This document shows positions 42,370-55,400 of a stretch of DNA of 64,000 nt, piece after piece. The stretch lies in contig OZ023273.1 of the NCBI GenBank assembly GCA_964007475.1, positions 20,881,557 to 20,945,556 on the forward strand, in the 5' to 3' direction. Positions within the stretch are counted from its first letter, which is position 1, and each line of letters begins with the position of its first letter. A program made the position numbers and the translations under genes. Below the pieces are notes generated by a model. The model was not told the DNA's origin and searched no databases. It saw only the letters and a list, made by a program, of their open reading frames with translations. This DNA comes from Hybos culiciformis. Its lineage: Eukaryota; Arthropoda; Insecta; Diptera; Hybotidae.

Positions 42370-42850
42370 CAGGGGTGTCATACCTCCCGCAATTGGCGGG
42401 AACCTCCCGCTGGGACTAAATTATTCCCGCTTCCCGCTTATGCTTGTAAATTCGCGCCAGCACTTAATTGGATAATTTTTATCTTTATATTAATGACAAA
42501 AAACCAGACAAGAGCGTTCCCGATCAACTTTCGGTACGCATAATTTAATTTACTATTTTAATTACCACTTCAAAAAAAATTAAGTAAGTTTGGTAATCTT
42601 TGAATTGAATTGGCTCTCAATGACGTTAATTTAACTATTATTTTTTGTTTCACCCTCAAATTAATAGAAAATGTTAAACATTTAATCAAGTTCTTCGGGA
42701 AGCCACCAACACCAGTAAAAAAATCTAAACATTTGGTTTCTTATAAGAACCAGTGGGTAGGCACACATTTTGAGTTACGAAAATTTTATTTTACTTTAGC
42801 TTCTTAATAATTTTTTCCCGCTGAATCACTTTTCAAGTATGACATCCCTG
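42370..42850. mobile_element. Nonautonomous hAT element (481 bp)
   Basis: The ends are CAGGGGTGTCATAC and the complement of CAGGGATGTCATAC, a typical hAT terminus. A perfect 8-bp target duplication, TCCTTAAA, flanks it at 42362-42369 and 42851-42858. The body is comparatively GC-rich at the left (CCTCCCGC, TTCCCGCTT) and has no intact frame. Confidence 0.92.
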
Positions 42851-43003
42851 TCCTTAAAATAGGTTTAAATTTCAATTTAAAAACTTCTTTTTCTATCAAA
42901 ACCAGAGATCTGGTATACCTAAGTAGGTAATGATATAAGTAGGGAATGACCAAAACAATACAAACACAATAATTATTAATTAATGAAGCTTATTTAAATA
43001 CCT

Positions 43004-43282
43004 AGGTGTTTGATTTGAAAATTTCAGTGTTTGAAAATACCCAAACAATAACAGGTAGGTAGGTAAAAAATAAAAATATTGCAGATTGAAGAAAGCATTG
43101 AACTAAATGTCTCTGGTGTTATTAGAACAAAAAACAAAGCTGTAAAAAAAAAGGCTAAAAATAAAGATTAAACTGAAAGCGATAAAGAAAATTCTTTTTT
43201 ATTTTAATTTCGACTATGTATACTTATTAGCTATACAAAAATCACATATTTAAAAAAATTATATGAATTTTTTAATTATAGA
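43004..43282. repeat. Dispersed repeat, copy 2 of a 280-bp direct duplication
   Basis: Direct partner of 41707-41985. The two copies bracket the hAT element at 42370-42850 but lie well outside its target duplication. Confidence 0.85.
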
Positions 43283-43368
43283 ATAAACTAAATACCTAGG
43301 TGGTTATATCTTACTTAGATAGGAGGTATCTATACCTACAGAACCTATCTTCATTACATACGTTTTAT

Positions 43369-43504
43369 GCTGAAAACACAATTGGGGCGACGGCGATTTT
43401 TCATATAAAAAAATCGCCTCAATTGTTTCATTCTCATACAAATATATGGTTTTTGACAGTCGCTATCGCTGTCGTTACGCTGTCGCCCCAATTGTGTTTT
43501 CTGC
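43369..43504. mobile_element. Small MITE (136 bp) with GC-richer terminal repeats
   Basis: The left end GCTGAAAACACAATTGGGGC and the right end complement GCAGAAAACACAATTGGGGC match at 19 of 20 bases and continue GAC(G/A)GCG. TTTTAT directly flanks both sides (43363-43368 and 43505-43510), a likely target duplication. There is an internal partial hairpin (GGCGATTTT / AAAATCGCC). Confidence 0.8.
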
Positions 43505-44046
43505 TTTTATGTTTTTTAATAACTAAATATATTAACCTAAGCTCGAAGCCATATAAAATACTTACCGGAAAAATTCCGCATTTGCAGACAAACAAAAGTA
43601 AATCCCGATTAAAAAATAATTTAAAATCATTTTTTTTATTAAATCTATTTTAACTTTATCAGAAGTCAGATCTGACCTTTAATTATTTACAGACAAAAAT
43701 TAGATATTACAAAACCAAATTATAAACCAGTGACTCTCTCTAGATCTAGAACAAAACAATGATGAAATGCAAAATTACTTTTATTTTTCAGAACGAAATA
43801 TTTATTGGTGTTACCAAATTGTTCAAATTCAAATTTTTGGAGAACCTTTAAAGATGGGAAGATAAAAACTATGAAGTTGAAATTGAAGTTAAAGGGTAGA
43901 AATAGAAATAGATTTTTATCTTTGATGTTATTTTTAATTATAATTTTGATTAAATTATCGATTATAATAAATATTGAATATATGGTTCTATATTTTTATA
44001 TTTCTGACAATCATTTGTATAAACCTTGAATGGTTTTTTTTATTGT

Positions 44047-44432
44047 TAGAGCCGTTTTACACATTCCTTTTTTCAGGACTTTTTTTTTCAATACTTTTAC
44101 ACAAAAGGCAAAAAAATGACACTACTTAGACATTTTTTTATTTAAAAAATTATTTTCTTTTTGAAATTACTGTGAAATTAATAGATTGAAAATAAAACGA
44201 AAAAAAAAATTACTTTATTTTTGAATTAAAATAAAATAACAGTCAAATAAATGACAAATATGTAAAACATATCAAAAAAATGAATGAAAAAAAAGTCAGG
44301 CAACAAAATTTTCATGCCTGACGACTTTTTTTTTTATCTCAACTTTTTGTATGAATTAAAAAGGGATGGAATATCAAGGCAGAAAAAGTCCTGAAAAAAG
44401 GAGTGAAAAAAGGAATGTGTAAAACGGCTCTA
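44047..44432. mobile_element. MITE (386 bp) with 29-bp terminal inverted repeats and TA ends
   Basis: The left end TAGAGCCGTTTTACACATTC runs on CTTTTTTCA and is matched perfectly by the inverted right end. The right arm then has a 12-base duplicated CTCCTTTTTTCA. A further hairpin (GTCAGGC / GCCTGAC) occupies 44293-44330. TA at both ends fits a TA target site. Confidence 0.88.
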
Positions 44433-46409
44433 ATATGAATAAATAAATAATAAATAAAAATAAGGTGTCTATACATTCTTTTCAAAATCTTTTAAAAAAT
44501 CTTTGCTACTTTCCGGATAGCCGTACGCAACAACTTTTTATTCCACGTTTTTCGTAATATGGAATCTATTAAAATAAAAAATGTCTCTAGGAACGGGGTA
44601 CGGCTGACGCCTCCTCCGAATCAATAGGAAACTTTTTGATGCGTTTTTTTAAAGAAACTATTCGTGGGAAACGTATTAATTAAGATAATATCGCTCACAC
44701 CTCTCAATTCTCAGGAATGAAAACAAAATAATTTAGGGAATTCTATAAATTATTAAAACTATTCAGTCGTCATATCAAGCGGCAGCGTTAGTCGCCAGTT
44801 GTAAAAATTTATTTATTTTTCACTTGTTAAAATGCCTAATAGCGCTTCCTATGGCAAACATTTATGATAAAATTCTTATTTTCATAGAAATTTGTATGAA
44901 AATTAATAAATTTAAATTTTATTTGAGCTATAAATAATTTAAAATTTTAAACATAAATCTTTGCTTAACGCGGCTTGGAAAAAAAATCTGACTGAATTTT
45001 TTAAAAAGCTTAGTTTTTTTAACGGCGTATTATTATTTGTCAATTTATTATTATTTTATTTTTTTGTTGCGAAGAAAAAATTTAAAATTTGTTGAAAAAT
45101 AAATAAAAAAAAAAAAAAATTCTCATATTCTCGATAAAAAACAAAATTTAATTATGAGTAAGTTAATTTTAAAAAGTATTAAATAGAATTTTATGTTGTT
45201 GATAGAGGAGCACCGAAAATTTCTAGATTAAAAAAAACTACCAACCTACCTAATTGTCCAAGCGAAATATAGATTATACACATTAACACATTCATTATTC
45301 TTGCAATCTTAAAGTCTTGCAGTTCAGTTTAGATCAGGGCTAAACTTCACTTTAACTGTACATGTCCGTTGTGGCTGAAACTTGGTGAGCGGGTAGATAC
45401 GGTGCCCAAACCTCCAAATCCAACAGCATTTTCTCGGAAACGCTTCGTTTCAGATCGAGCTCAGTATAATTTGAATATAAATATACACATAACTTTAACC
45501 AATAAATTGCCAGTCAACTCAAAAAAAATATTGAATACCTACCTAAATAAAAACAATGGAACTAATTAAAAGCTTACTTTTGTCACAATTCCAGACCAGG
45601 CCAATAACGACAGTTCCCAAAATCTAAAATTTCATTACACTTAAAATATAACCAAATACCTATTCATTTCTTTAACAATTCTTATTCGTAATTAAAGAAA
45701 ATGAAGGTACTTAGTCTTTTCTTTAAACAGTATTTATTCAGACTAAAGTCAAAACAATCCCAGTACAGAAGAAATGTTTCCTAAAATAAGTTGGTTTTTA
45801 AAATACTATATCGGCCACTATTCATCGCTTTTCCAATGATTGAAGATCAAGCCGTTTCAGACGTTCTTCGTATGGAATTGCAGACGTGAATGGGTTATTT
45901 GCTAGATGTGAAGCAGGAATTAATATTTTTCATGTAGGTATCTATCTCCTTAAGAAGTAAACAATTCAAATTAAGCGTGTTCTTTTACATCTTTTGTTAC
46001 CTAGGTAGGTAGGTAGGTCCCTACCTGCCATAATTTACAATGATTTGAATTTATAATAATAACATAGTACAACCCGAAAATTAGTGCAAATCTTCTAGCT
46101 TAATTTCATGCATCCACATATATGACCTATTTACTACTTCTAAAAAGCTCGCTTAATACAGAGAGTTATTATGAATTACTATCCATCATATAAATCTTCA
46201 CGATAATCCTAGATTTTTGTCTTTTCAGTTTAGTGAAACTAGAAATTCATATTTATTTAATTTCGTCAAAATAGAGTTTGAGTAGTTTTTTTTAAGATTT
46301 TTGCAATGATTTTAATTTAGCAATATACTACAACTAGGAAATTCGTACACACCTGCTAGCTAAATTTAATGCATTTACATCTATGACATATCTAAAAAAA
46401 AAATTACAG
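44433..46409. other. Spacer between the divergent cathepsin D and FNBP4 genes
   Basis: Probably holds the missing 5' exons and promoters of both genes. TAGG/CCTA runs occur (for example about 46002). A possible untranslated FNBP4 exon with a donor AACTTG|GTGAGC at 45385 is only a guess. Confidence 0.4.
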
Positions 46410-49400
46410 GTAGCTTGACAAATCTCATTGGAAACTATATGTCAGATACCGAAGATGAAGACAATGGCAATGAAAAAACTGAAGTAAATTCAAAAAACTC
46501 ATTCTCTAAAGAAATTGGAAGTTTAATGAATGAAATTGATAATGAAAGGAAACCTTCTACTAAATCAAAAAGACGTGATGTAGAAACAGAGTCAAAGAAA
46601 AGTCTCCCATCGACAGGTAAGTCCTTTTTTTCTAGAAATCACGGTTATAACACATGAATTATGATTTCTTTTGATGAAAAATGTTTTATAAATACCAGTG
46701 AATGTATAATATTTTAACATAGAAATCAAGAGAAAAAAAGTTTGATTGACAGGATTTTTTTTTGCATTTTTAGATTGGACGCAATGCATAGATCCACAAT
46801 CTGGGCATCCATATTATTGGAATATTGCAACAAAAGAAGTTACTTGGGATAAACCAACACCATATGAAAAATATTTGGATGAAATTGAAAAAGTTATAGA
46901 AGAAGCATCCAGTGACATCTGGAGTGTTGGTTATACTGACACACAAACTCCATATTACGTAAACCAATTCACTAGGGTTGTAAAATGGGATAAACCGAAA
47001 AACTTTGATGGATATACTGCACCAAAAAATATGTTGAAATTCAATAAAAAAATTAATACAAAAAGGTATAAAAAAATATTTGAGAAACCAATGAGCTTGG
47101 CATCTCAAAGGCTTCAAGAAAAGAAAAAGGCAGCGAAATTAGAAAATACAAAACTAAAAAAATTGCCGGAACATCTCATAAAAGGAAACGATGAAGAAGT
47201 GTAAGTAAAAAACAATGAAGTTAGTGCTTGCTGTTTTATAGGTAGTAACAAATTCAATAATAAAAATTATTTGGAATAGAAATATTTGAAATATTGATTC
47301 TAAAACTATTTTACTTGTTAAATTAGGTAAAAATGTCGCTTGATTAACATTAGTTAGGAAAACTGCTTGTTCTAGTGTATGTGAGACAAAATTCTGTATA
47401 TTTATTTACCTATTATGTACTTAGCATATACTTGTACCGGGTGAGTGCCACTTGTACAATTACCAGTTGTACAATTTTTCAATTTGTATGGAGAAAAAAA
47501 TTGTACAACTGGTATTTTTTCTCTGTACAACTGGTAAAAAATAATCCAGTTGCACAATTGACCAGTTGTACAATTTACCAGTTGTACAATCGATTTATCC
47601 AATTGTACCACTTGTACAATTCAGTTTTCACCACTTGTACATTTTAGACCAGTTGTACAATCCTTTTTTTCTCAAATTAACCACTTATACAATGTTGGAC
47701 CAGGTGTTCAATATTTATTTTTATAAAATTAACCACTTGTACAATTTTTGACCAGTTGTACAATCTCTATGTTAAAGTTATAACCGTGAAAAAATAAGCA
47801 AAATGTATGGAAAAGCTGTTGTGCATAATGGGTGCCGCTACCGCATCCCATTCGCTTCGCCGCAAAAAAAGTCCTAGCGACCTTATTTCACTTTGAAAAA
47901 AAAATAAAATTTCGGAGGGCTAATTCCATTTTTATAAATGAAATAAGGCCGCGTAGTAATTTCATGTTTCAAAATGAAATAAGACTTCAATAAAAAATCT
48001 TGTGAGGTGAGCACACAGGGCAGCAGGCAGAGGGCGGACGGTTGATCAGGCGCCGCAAATCCCACTGACTAACTGTCCGCTCGCCGCCCTGCTGGCCCCT
48101 GCCCTGTGTGTTTTCCACACAAGATTACACGGCCTTATTTCATTTATAAAAATGAAATTAGACCTCCGATCTTGTGAGGTGAGCACACAGGGCACGGGAC
48201 AGCAAGGCCCGCTGCCCTCTGCCCTGTTTGTTCATCTCACAAAATTACGCGGTCTTATTTCATTTATAAAAATGAAATTAGACCTCCGATCTTGCTGGTG
48301 CCGCAAATCCCACTGACCAACCGCCCGCCCGCCGCCCTGCTGCCCCCTGCCCTTTGTGCTCACCTTACAAGATTACGCGGCCTTATTTCATTTATAAAAA
48401 TGAAATTAGACCTCCGATAAACTTTTTTTTTGGTCACGGTCTTATTTCACTTTTAAAAATAAAATAAGGCCGCGAGGATTTTTGTTTATGACATTCGCGG
48501 TTTAATTATGACATTCGCGGTTATGTCATGTAGCCGTTAATTCTATAAAATATAGATTGTACAAGTGGTCAAAAATTGTACAAGTGGTAAATTACAAAAA
48601 AAAAAAAGATTGTACAACTGGTCAAAAATTGTACAAGTGGTTAATTCGAAAAAATCGAGATTGTACAACTGGTCTAAAATGTACAACTGGATTGTACAAC
48701 TGGCACTAGTCTGTACAAATGGTTCTTCTCTGTACAAGTGGTCAATTGTACAAGTGGAATCTTTTTACCACTTGTACAATCCAAAAAAACCAGATGTACA
48801 ATTAAATTTTAAATTGTACAAGTGGTATTTTGTATTGTACAACTGGTACAAAAAAATTGTACAACTGGTAATTGTACAACTGACATGCATCCACTTGTAC
48901 CTATACCTAGAAGAAATAGAGAAAAATGTCATTGATAAAGTGAGTTTCAACAGGTTGCAACCACAATTTTTTGTTATTAAAATTTTTTTAATTATATTTT
49001 TCAGTTCGAATTTTTGTTTAAATATTAAAGTAAATAAAATAAAGAGATTTTAGTTCAAATAAATCAAACCCGTGTGCTTTAAAGTAACTAATTATTTTTG
49101 AGAAACACAGAATTTCCAGTCTATTTTTAATATGCTTTCATACATTTAATAATTATGCTTTCCAAAAATTTTATTCTCAAATTAAATCAGGTTAACCCTC
49201 AATTGGAAATTTCTCTCCACACCATACATTTTTTTAAGCAGGGTTAATTTTGTTGTTTTTTTTAACTTTTTTTTGTTCAATTTCTAAATAAAAATGAGTG
49301 AATAAAATTTTAACAAATATAATTAAAAAAAAATGTATACAATATTAGAAAATAAATGAGTTAATTATTTTAAATGTTTATGCTTTTTTGTAGCCAACCG

Positions 49401-52400
49401 ATTTATTTACATTCAACGAATATGTTCTGATTACGCAACATATTCATTAAATCTGAATAAACAATGCTGGGTTTTATCAGTTGTATCTTATTTAACTCAC
49501 ATTTAACTCAAGTTTCAAACACCTAAATTTTTTGTATGATAAACCTCCTGTAACTCAATTTAAACGCGCGGTTTGTACACAGCTTATAAGAATAAGTATT
49601 TATTTAAAAGTGATTAGACTTATTTATAAATAAGTTCAATGTTAATTTTAAAATATTAATATTTTTTTATTTCAGGAAAATTGAACTGATTAATTCTTAT
49701 TCAGCTACATCATCTGATACTCTGTCTGATACGGACTCAAATAATTCGGATAACACAAAGGAAAATTGTCAATCAAATAAAGTGATTAATTTATTTTTTG
49801 TTTTTTTTTTTAATTGTTTTCTTTTAATTTTTTTAATTTTTTTTTTAATTTTTTTATTCTATTCTCAATGATGAAAAAAAAATGTTAGTTGACAATGTTA
49901 TATTTAGAAAACATTTTTTGTTTATCGAACATTAAAAAAATTTTAAAAACATTTTTTGGTCTCGAGTTAATGTGATCAAAGTTTTAACAATTTTTTGCGT
50001 ATAAAACAATATAAGTTTTCTTTTTTGTATGATTTTTGAAGTTTTCAATCTGAAATTAATAATCCATGTAAAAGTTGCAACGATGAAACGAACCTCGTTT
50101 ATTCTCACATTTTCATATTTTGATCCATTTTTAGTTTAATGAAGATAAAATTACAAAATCCAAATTCAACTTAGTGGCTGCATATGCAAGTGATGATGAC
50201 GATGACGATAAGGAAGAGCTGAATGTTGAAACTTCTGTGAAAAAAATAGAAAAATCTTCAGAACCAATAATAGTAATACCGACGAAAAAAAAAAATGCAA
50301 AACAGAACAAGATTACAACGAAAAAATCTCCAGAAAGACCAAAAGCAGTATCCCCCATTGAATTAGATAAAAATCGACCTACAACATTCGCGAGTATTAT
50401 AACTGGAGGTAAGACAGAAAACTGTTTTGACGCTGAAATTGATAAACTTAAGGAAGAATTAGAGAGGGAGTTGGCCGAATCTACAGCAGAATGTTCTGAG
50501 CAGACTGAAGTAGAATTAAAATTGTCAAAAGAAAATAATTCTTTTGATGAAAAAACATTCCAAAGAAAACGTAGAATCGAATTTGGTGTTAAGCATTTAG
50601 TAAATGCTCCAAAATCCTTAGATGAAAATGATAATACTTCTTCAAACAGTTCCAAAAATGATAGTAATCAAACTGTTGAATTATTAAAAAAGAAAAATCT
50701 TTATATGAATTTTCAAAAAAGTCATGTGGAATTCTCTCAAAACACTAATGTCAATGAAACGAATGATAATCTTAAAATTGAAAATGAAAAAACTAATGAC
50801 ACATTGAAAGAAGAGATCTACTTTTTAAGTGATTTGTTAGTAGAAAAAGTTAATTTTTTAACAGTTGGACATTCGGAAATATCACCAGTTCAAGTAATAA
50901 AAATTCAATTGGAGGTAATAATTTTATAAAATTTTTTTTTAAATATTTCGAAATTTGTCTCTATAAATATATCGGTATTTTGTTATTTTGAGAACTCACT
51001 TTTTTTAATTTTCAATATTTTTAGAAACAATTCTACTGATAAAATTATTTATCTTTTTAATTTAACATATTTTATAACGCAAGAAATATTGACTCAATTT
51101 TAGATATATCAGTTTTTTGCGTAAACTTATTAATACGATTTTTAAAATTGTTTGTCTCTTTACCATCAAATGAAACTCCTGACTTTCCTAAAAAATACGC
51201 AGCAAAATGTTCAAAATATGTTTATAAATCGTAAATCTTTTTTTTGCATATTTTGGAGTGTTTTCGAAAAAAAAAAAAAATATATATATATATATATAAT
51301 TTTTTTTAGACACTTTTGACAGCATACAAAACATCAGCTTTGAATTCTGAGTATTTTTTTAAATGGTTAAAGTTAACTTCAGATGACATACAAAAATTGG
51401 AGGAAAATGCAGCACCAGATGGCTGGATATGCAAATGGGACAGGTACGTTGTAATTTTTTGATGTTTTTAACCTGTTTACATTTACATTTATATTTCTAA
51501 ATTTTTAAACTGTGTATAACTTACAGGAAATTAGTGAATTTATTATTATTTGTTTTCAGTTATTTTATACGTACAGGATAAACTGTAATAAAATATTAAA
51601 ACATTTATTTTAAAAATGAAAAAGAATTAAAAAATATTCTATTATATTGAATTTAACGATAATATTAAAGTTCAATTTTATATAAAATAAGTATTAACCT
51701 TTTAGCATTATATAGTAGGCACAGTTAATTTATAGATCGATTTTGAATTTAGACAAATTATCAAAAATTGCAAATCAAGAAGTTTTGATTTTTTTTTCTT
51801 TTCAAAAATTAATAATAATCACTTTACAACTAAACGAAAGATACCAACTTGAGTTTTCTCTCATCTATGCCATAATTTCATGGCTTTTATTTTGATGCTT
51901 ATTCTTGCAGATTCAATTCCTATTGATTGAATTTCAAAAAAGTTATTTTTTTCTCTAAAATTTCTGCATTTATTCATTAAAATTAAGCAATCAAAAATTG
52001 AACTTCACTAATCTATAGATTAACTGCATTTAATGCTATCTATTTATAATTAATTTAATTATCCAATATTTACAATAATTGCTGCTCATCAGAAATTTTA
52101 TTCAGATGCATTTTTATAATTAATATAATTTATACAATTAATTATATTTTTTTTTTTAATTTTGGAATTTGTTTAACTTACATACACATATGTATTTTAT
52201 TTAAATTCAAAAGTTACAAAAAATTAAATTCCAATTAATTAAAAATTCATCGAATCATATGTTTGTAATTTGGAATTTCTTTTGGCAACATTTAAAAATA
52301 AAATGTACATAAATATTATGTATGTTTAAAAAGTATTATGAAAAGCAAGTAAGTAAAAAATGAAATTAGCTAATTTTTTCATAGAATTATTAAAACTTTT

Positions 52401-55400
52401 GATCTTTTCAGAAAATTAATGAAGTGAAGTGATGAAAATTATTCGTAAGCCTGGCCTAATTATATTCCAAATTGTTTAAACCTTTTGGTAACAATTACGA
52501 TTGTAAATTTTTCCATTCCCCCAAATGTTCAACTTTTCTTTTTGGAGAACATAAAAATTTAAGACATTAATTTAGTTTTCATATTTTTTTTCGGTTTTCT
52601 GGTAACATTCGCTTAATCATGAATAAGCTTTTATAAAAGCAACTTTCATTCTAAATAAATACTTAGAAATTACATGTTAAAAATTAAAAATAAAATTTAA
52701 TATATTTGTTTCAAAATATAATTTTGTTGAACATAATTTTTAAATTTCAAACTTAAGTTAATTAGTATTAATTTCCATAGAATATATTATACAGTATAAA
52801 CTACTAACTCCAAATTATTAGTAATCCAATTACGTTTATAAGTCGAAACATATAATTTTTTCAGTATTTTTAAATTTATAAAAAATTTTTTTTTTTTTTC
52901 TAAAACTAGCCTATTTAAAATTATTCTATAATATTTTGAAATCGTGAAAAACTTGGATTTATAAATAGAAAAAAGAACATTTAAATAAGAATTACCATTA
53001 AACATTTTCGTTACTCATGAATTTATTATTTATCAATAATAAAAACAGTAAATTGTAATTTACCAAAAAAAAAAACAGTAACTAGTTGTATTTCACTTAA
53101 AAATGTTATCAACATATTTGTAAACAAATTGAATTAACTAACGTTATATTATCATATGCAACTATTTAATGATATCACGTGAAAAGCCAAATCGATTCGA
53201 AAGTTCTAACATTCCGCTAGACATAGTACAAGATCAAATACGTGCAAGCAATGTGACATGAATTACAAAATCCTAAAACAAATATTCTAGCCACAGAGCG
53301 GAAATTATAATTTTTAATAACCAAAACAAATAATGATTACCTATCTTTTTCACTTCTAAAAAATTTAAAAAAATATATTTTGAAGGAAATTACTGTTTGT
53401 GTAATGTGTTAAACTGGATCGACATTTGTGAAAAAATTTGAGGGTTCTTAGAATTCTAATAAAAACAAAAATTAGAGTAAATGTTATTAATTCTTTTGAA
53501 TCATTTATGTGTACATATTTTAAAAAACATTGGTGAGTATCTTATTGTTAAAATTTTTAAAAACGACTTCAACAAAAAATTAAAATAAAATTATTCATGA
53601 GTTAATAGGAAAATAATAAAAGAAATGTTGAAGAAAAACAAACTAAAATGGTTTAAACAATTTGTGAATTAAATATATATCAAAAATTAAGGCTTGAAAG
53701 AATTTCGTTTTGTAGAAAGCAAAGTCCGACTATCTACTTAATAAACTAGAAAAAAAAAAATTGTTAAAATGTTTATAAATTGCACTTTGTTTTTTCTTTT
53801 CTTTTTTTTCTTTGCATAAACAAAATGTAAATGAAAATTCAATTTTCCACTATGATATAAAGGAAAACTTCACAATATTGTTATGAAAACATTGAAAACA
53901 GTAAAATTCAGTGGGAATATCCTGAGGATGATCATAAAGATAAATTAAAGATCAAATCCAGTACTACAAAAACTGCAAATGATGTTCATGGCGAGGAAGA
54001 AATGGAAATTAGTACAACACCTCCACCTAATTTAAATGAACAAATAATTGGTGAGCTATTTATCTATTTAAAGGGAAGTGCAAAATCCTTTTTAGAACAG
54101 TCTAATTTTTAGTTAATATAACTAATTTTTGTCAAGAATATTAATGTTTAGTTAATAATTTACACTTTTTGAACCACAATGAGTCGTAAAAATATTCATC
54201 TCATTATGTTAATGTTTCTTTGTCATAAATCTGCTACGCTTTCTTAAGTTTGATATTTTTTCATTTAGAAACACTCTTGATATAATTTTAGAAACACCCT
54301 TGATATAACTTTATTTGCATTTATACATTTTTTAAGTCAATACTAATTGAGGAATTTCGTTTTTGATACTTTCCTTTATTGCACCGACAAAAATTCAAAG
54401 TGCAAAATTGATGCACATTGAAAAAGGAACCTTACTTGAATCAAATAAAATATATTAAGATATAATACTGACATCAAAATGTTTATTTTAAAATGTTTAC
54501 CCACTTAGTTTTATTTTTATTTGCTATTTTCTTTTTTAATTCTACGACAAAAAAAAAAAAAGAAGAAAGAATTTTTTCCTGTGGTTTGTTTTGTTTTTGT
54601 TTCTTTTTTTTCCCTAAACTATAGGTATCTGGTATTTTGGTATCTACGAACTGCAACGATTTAATTTTTAATTACGATGTGTGAGAAAACGATATTGGAT
54701 TTCAATTAGAAAAAACGTTTAATGAAGATTGCTCAAAATGATTGGTCTTTATTGTATATAGTTTCTATTTATTCTTATTTTTCAGTAAAACAACAATTAC
54801 CTTCAGATGGAAATTGGGACGCAGATAATGCACCACCACCACCAATAATTTCGGTATATAAAATTTAATAATAATTTCATAATAAAATTTTAATTTTAGT
54901 AATTGTTTTTTGGCTGAAAATTCCATTCACAGAAAAAATTATAATAATAATTTTTTATATGTACGAAAATTTATTAAAAATTTTAGGATAATTCCCAGAT
55001 CAATAATTCTTAAAGAAACGATTCCCTGAACATATGTAATTCCCGCTATTCCCGTGAAAATTTAACCACAGCGAGAGGAATTAAAGGATAAAATGATTAA
55101 TTGAAAAATCGTACTTTATAGAAAATATTTATTATAATATATTAATGTTAATAGAATAAAAAAATTTTCTCAATCGCTTTTCGAGATCACGGTATGGAAG
55201 AACTGATCTTTTCGAGATATTAATTTATTTTTTTTAATTATCATCATCAACAAATACCATTTTCTGAAAATAGTGCATTGTTTTTTTAGTTTAGTATTTT
55301 TATTTTTTTGTCAATTTGTCCATTTTTGAATTTATTATAGTTTTTCTAAGAATTACTTAAAAATCAATATCATTCTTAGCAAAAGATATACAAATAATAC

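Noticed and set aside
42102..42807. Three short + strand frames
   Set aside because: They overlap or abut the nonautonomous hAT and show no conserved motif.
43300..43653. 117-codon frame
   Set aside because: It runs across both arms of the MITE at 43369-43504 and has no homologous protein features.
45363..45385. Short + strand exon ATG...AACTTG with donor GTGAGC as FNBP4 first coding exon
   Set aside because: It ends in phase 2. Joined to 46410, the frame meets TAG at once, so at best it would be untranslated leader with a short upstream frame.
45578..45635. Minus-strand candidate signal-peptide exon for cathepsin D (MKF then ILGTVVIGLVW before a GTAAGC donor)
   Set aside because: An in-frame TAG follows the third codon, and the exon would end in phase 1 whereas the next exon needs phase 2.
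48565..49053. 162-codon open frame in the FNBP4 intron (and smaller ones on both strands at 47375-48737)
   Set aside because: These are translations of the TGTACAA repeat (CTTxTGT-type periodic peptides), not genes.
50131..50655. 174-codon minus-strand frame
   Set aside because: It is the antisense shadow of the acidic/Ser-rich FNBP4 exon.
51282..51298. Short TA dinucleotide run before an FNBP4 exon
   Set aside because: An ordinary microsatellite of no evident consequence.
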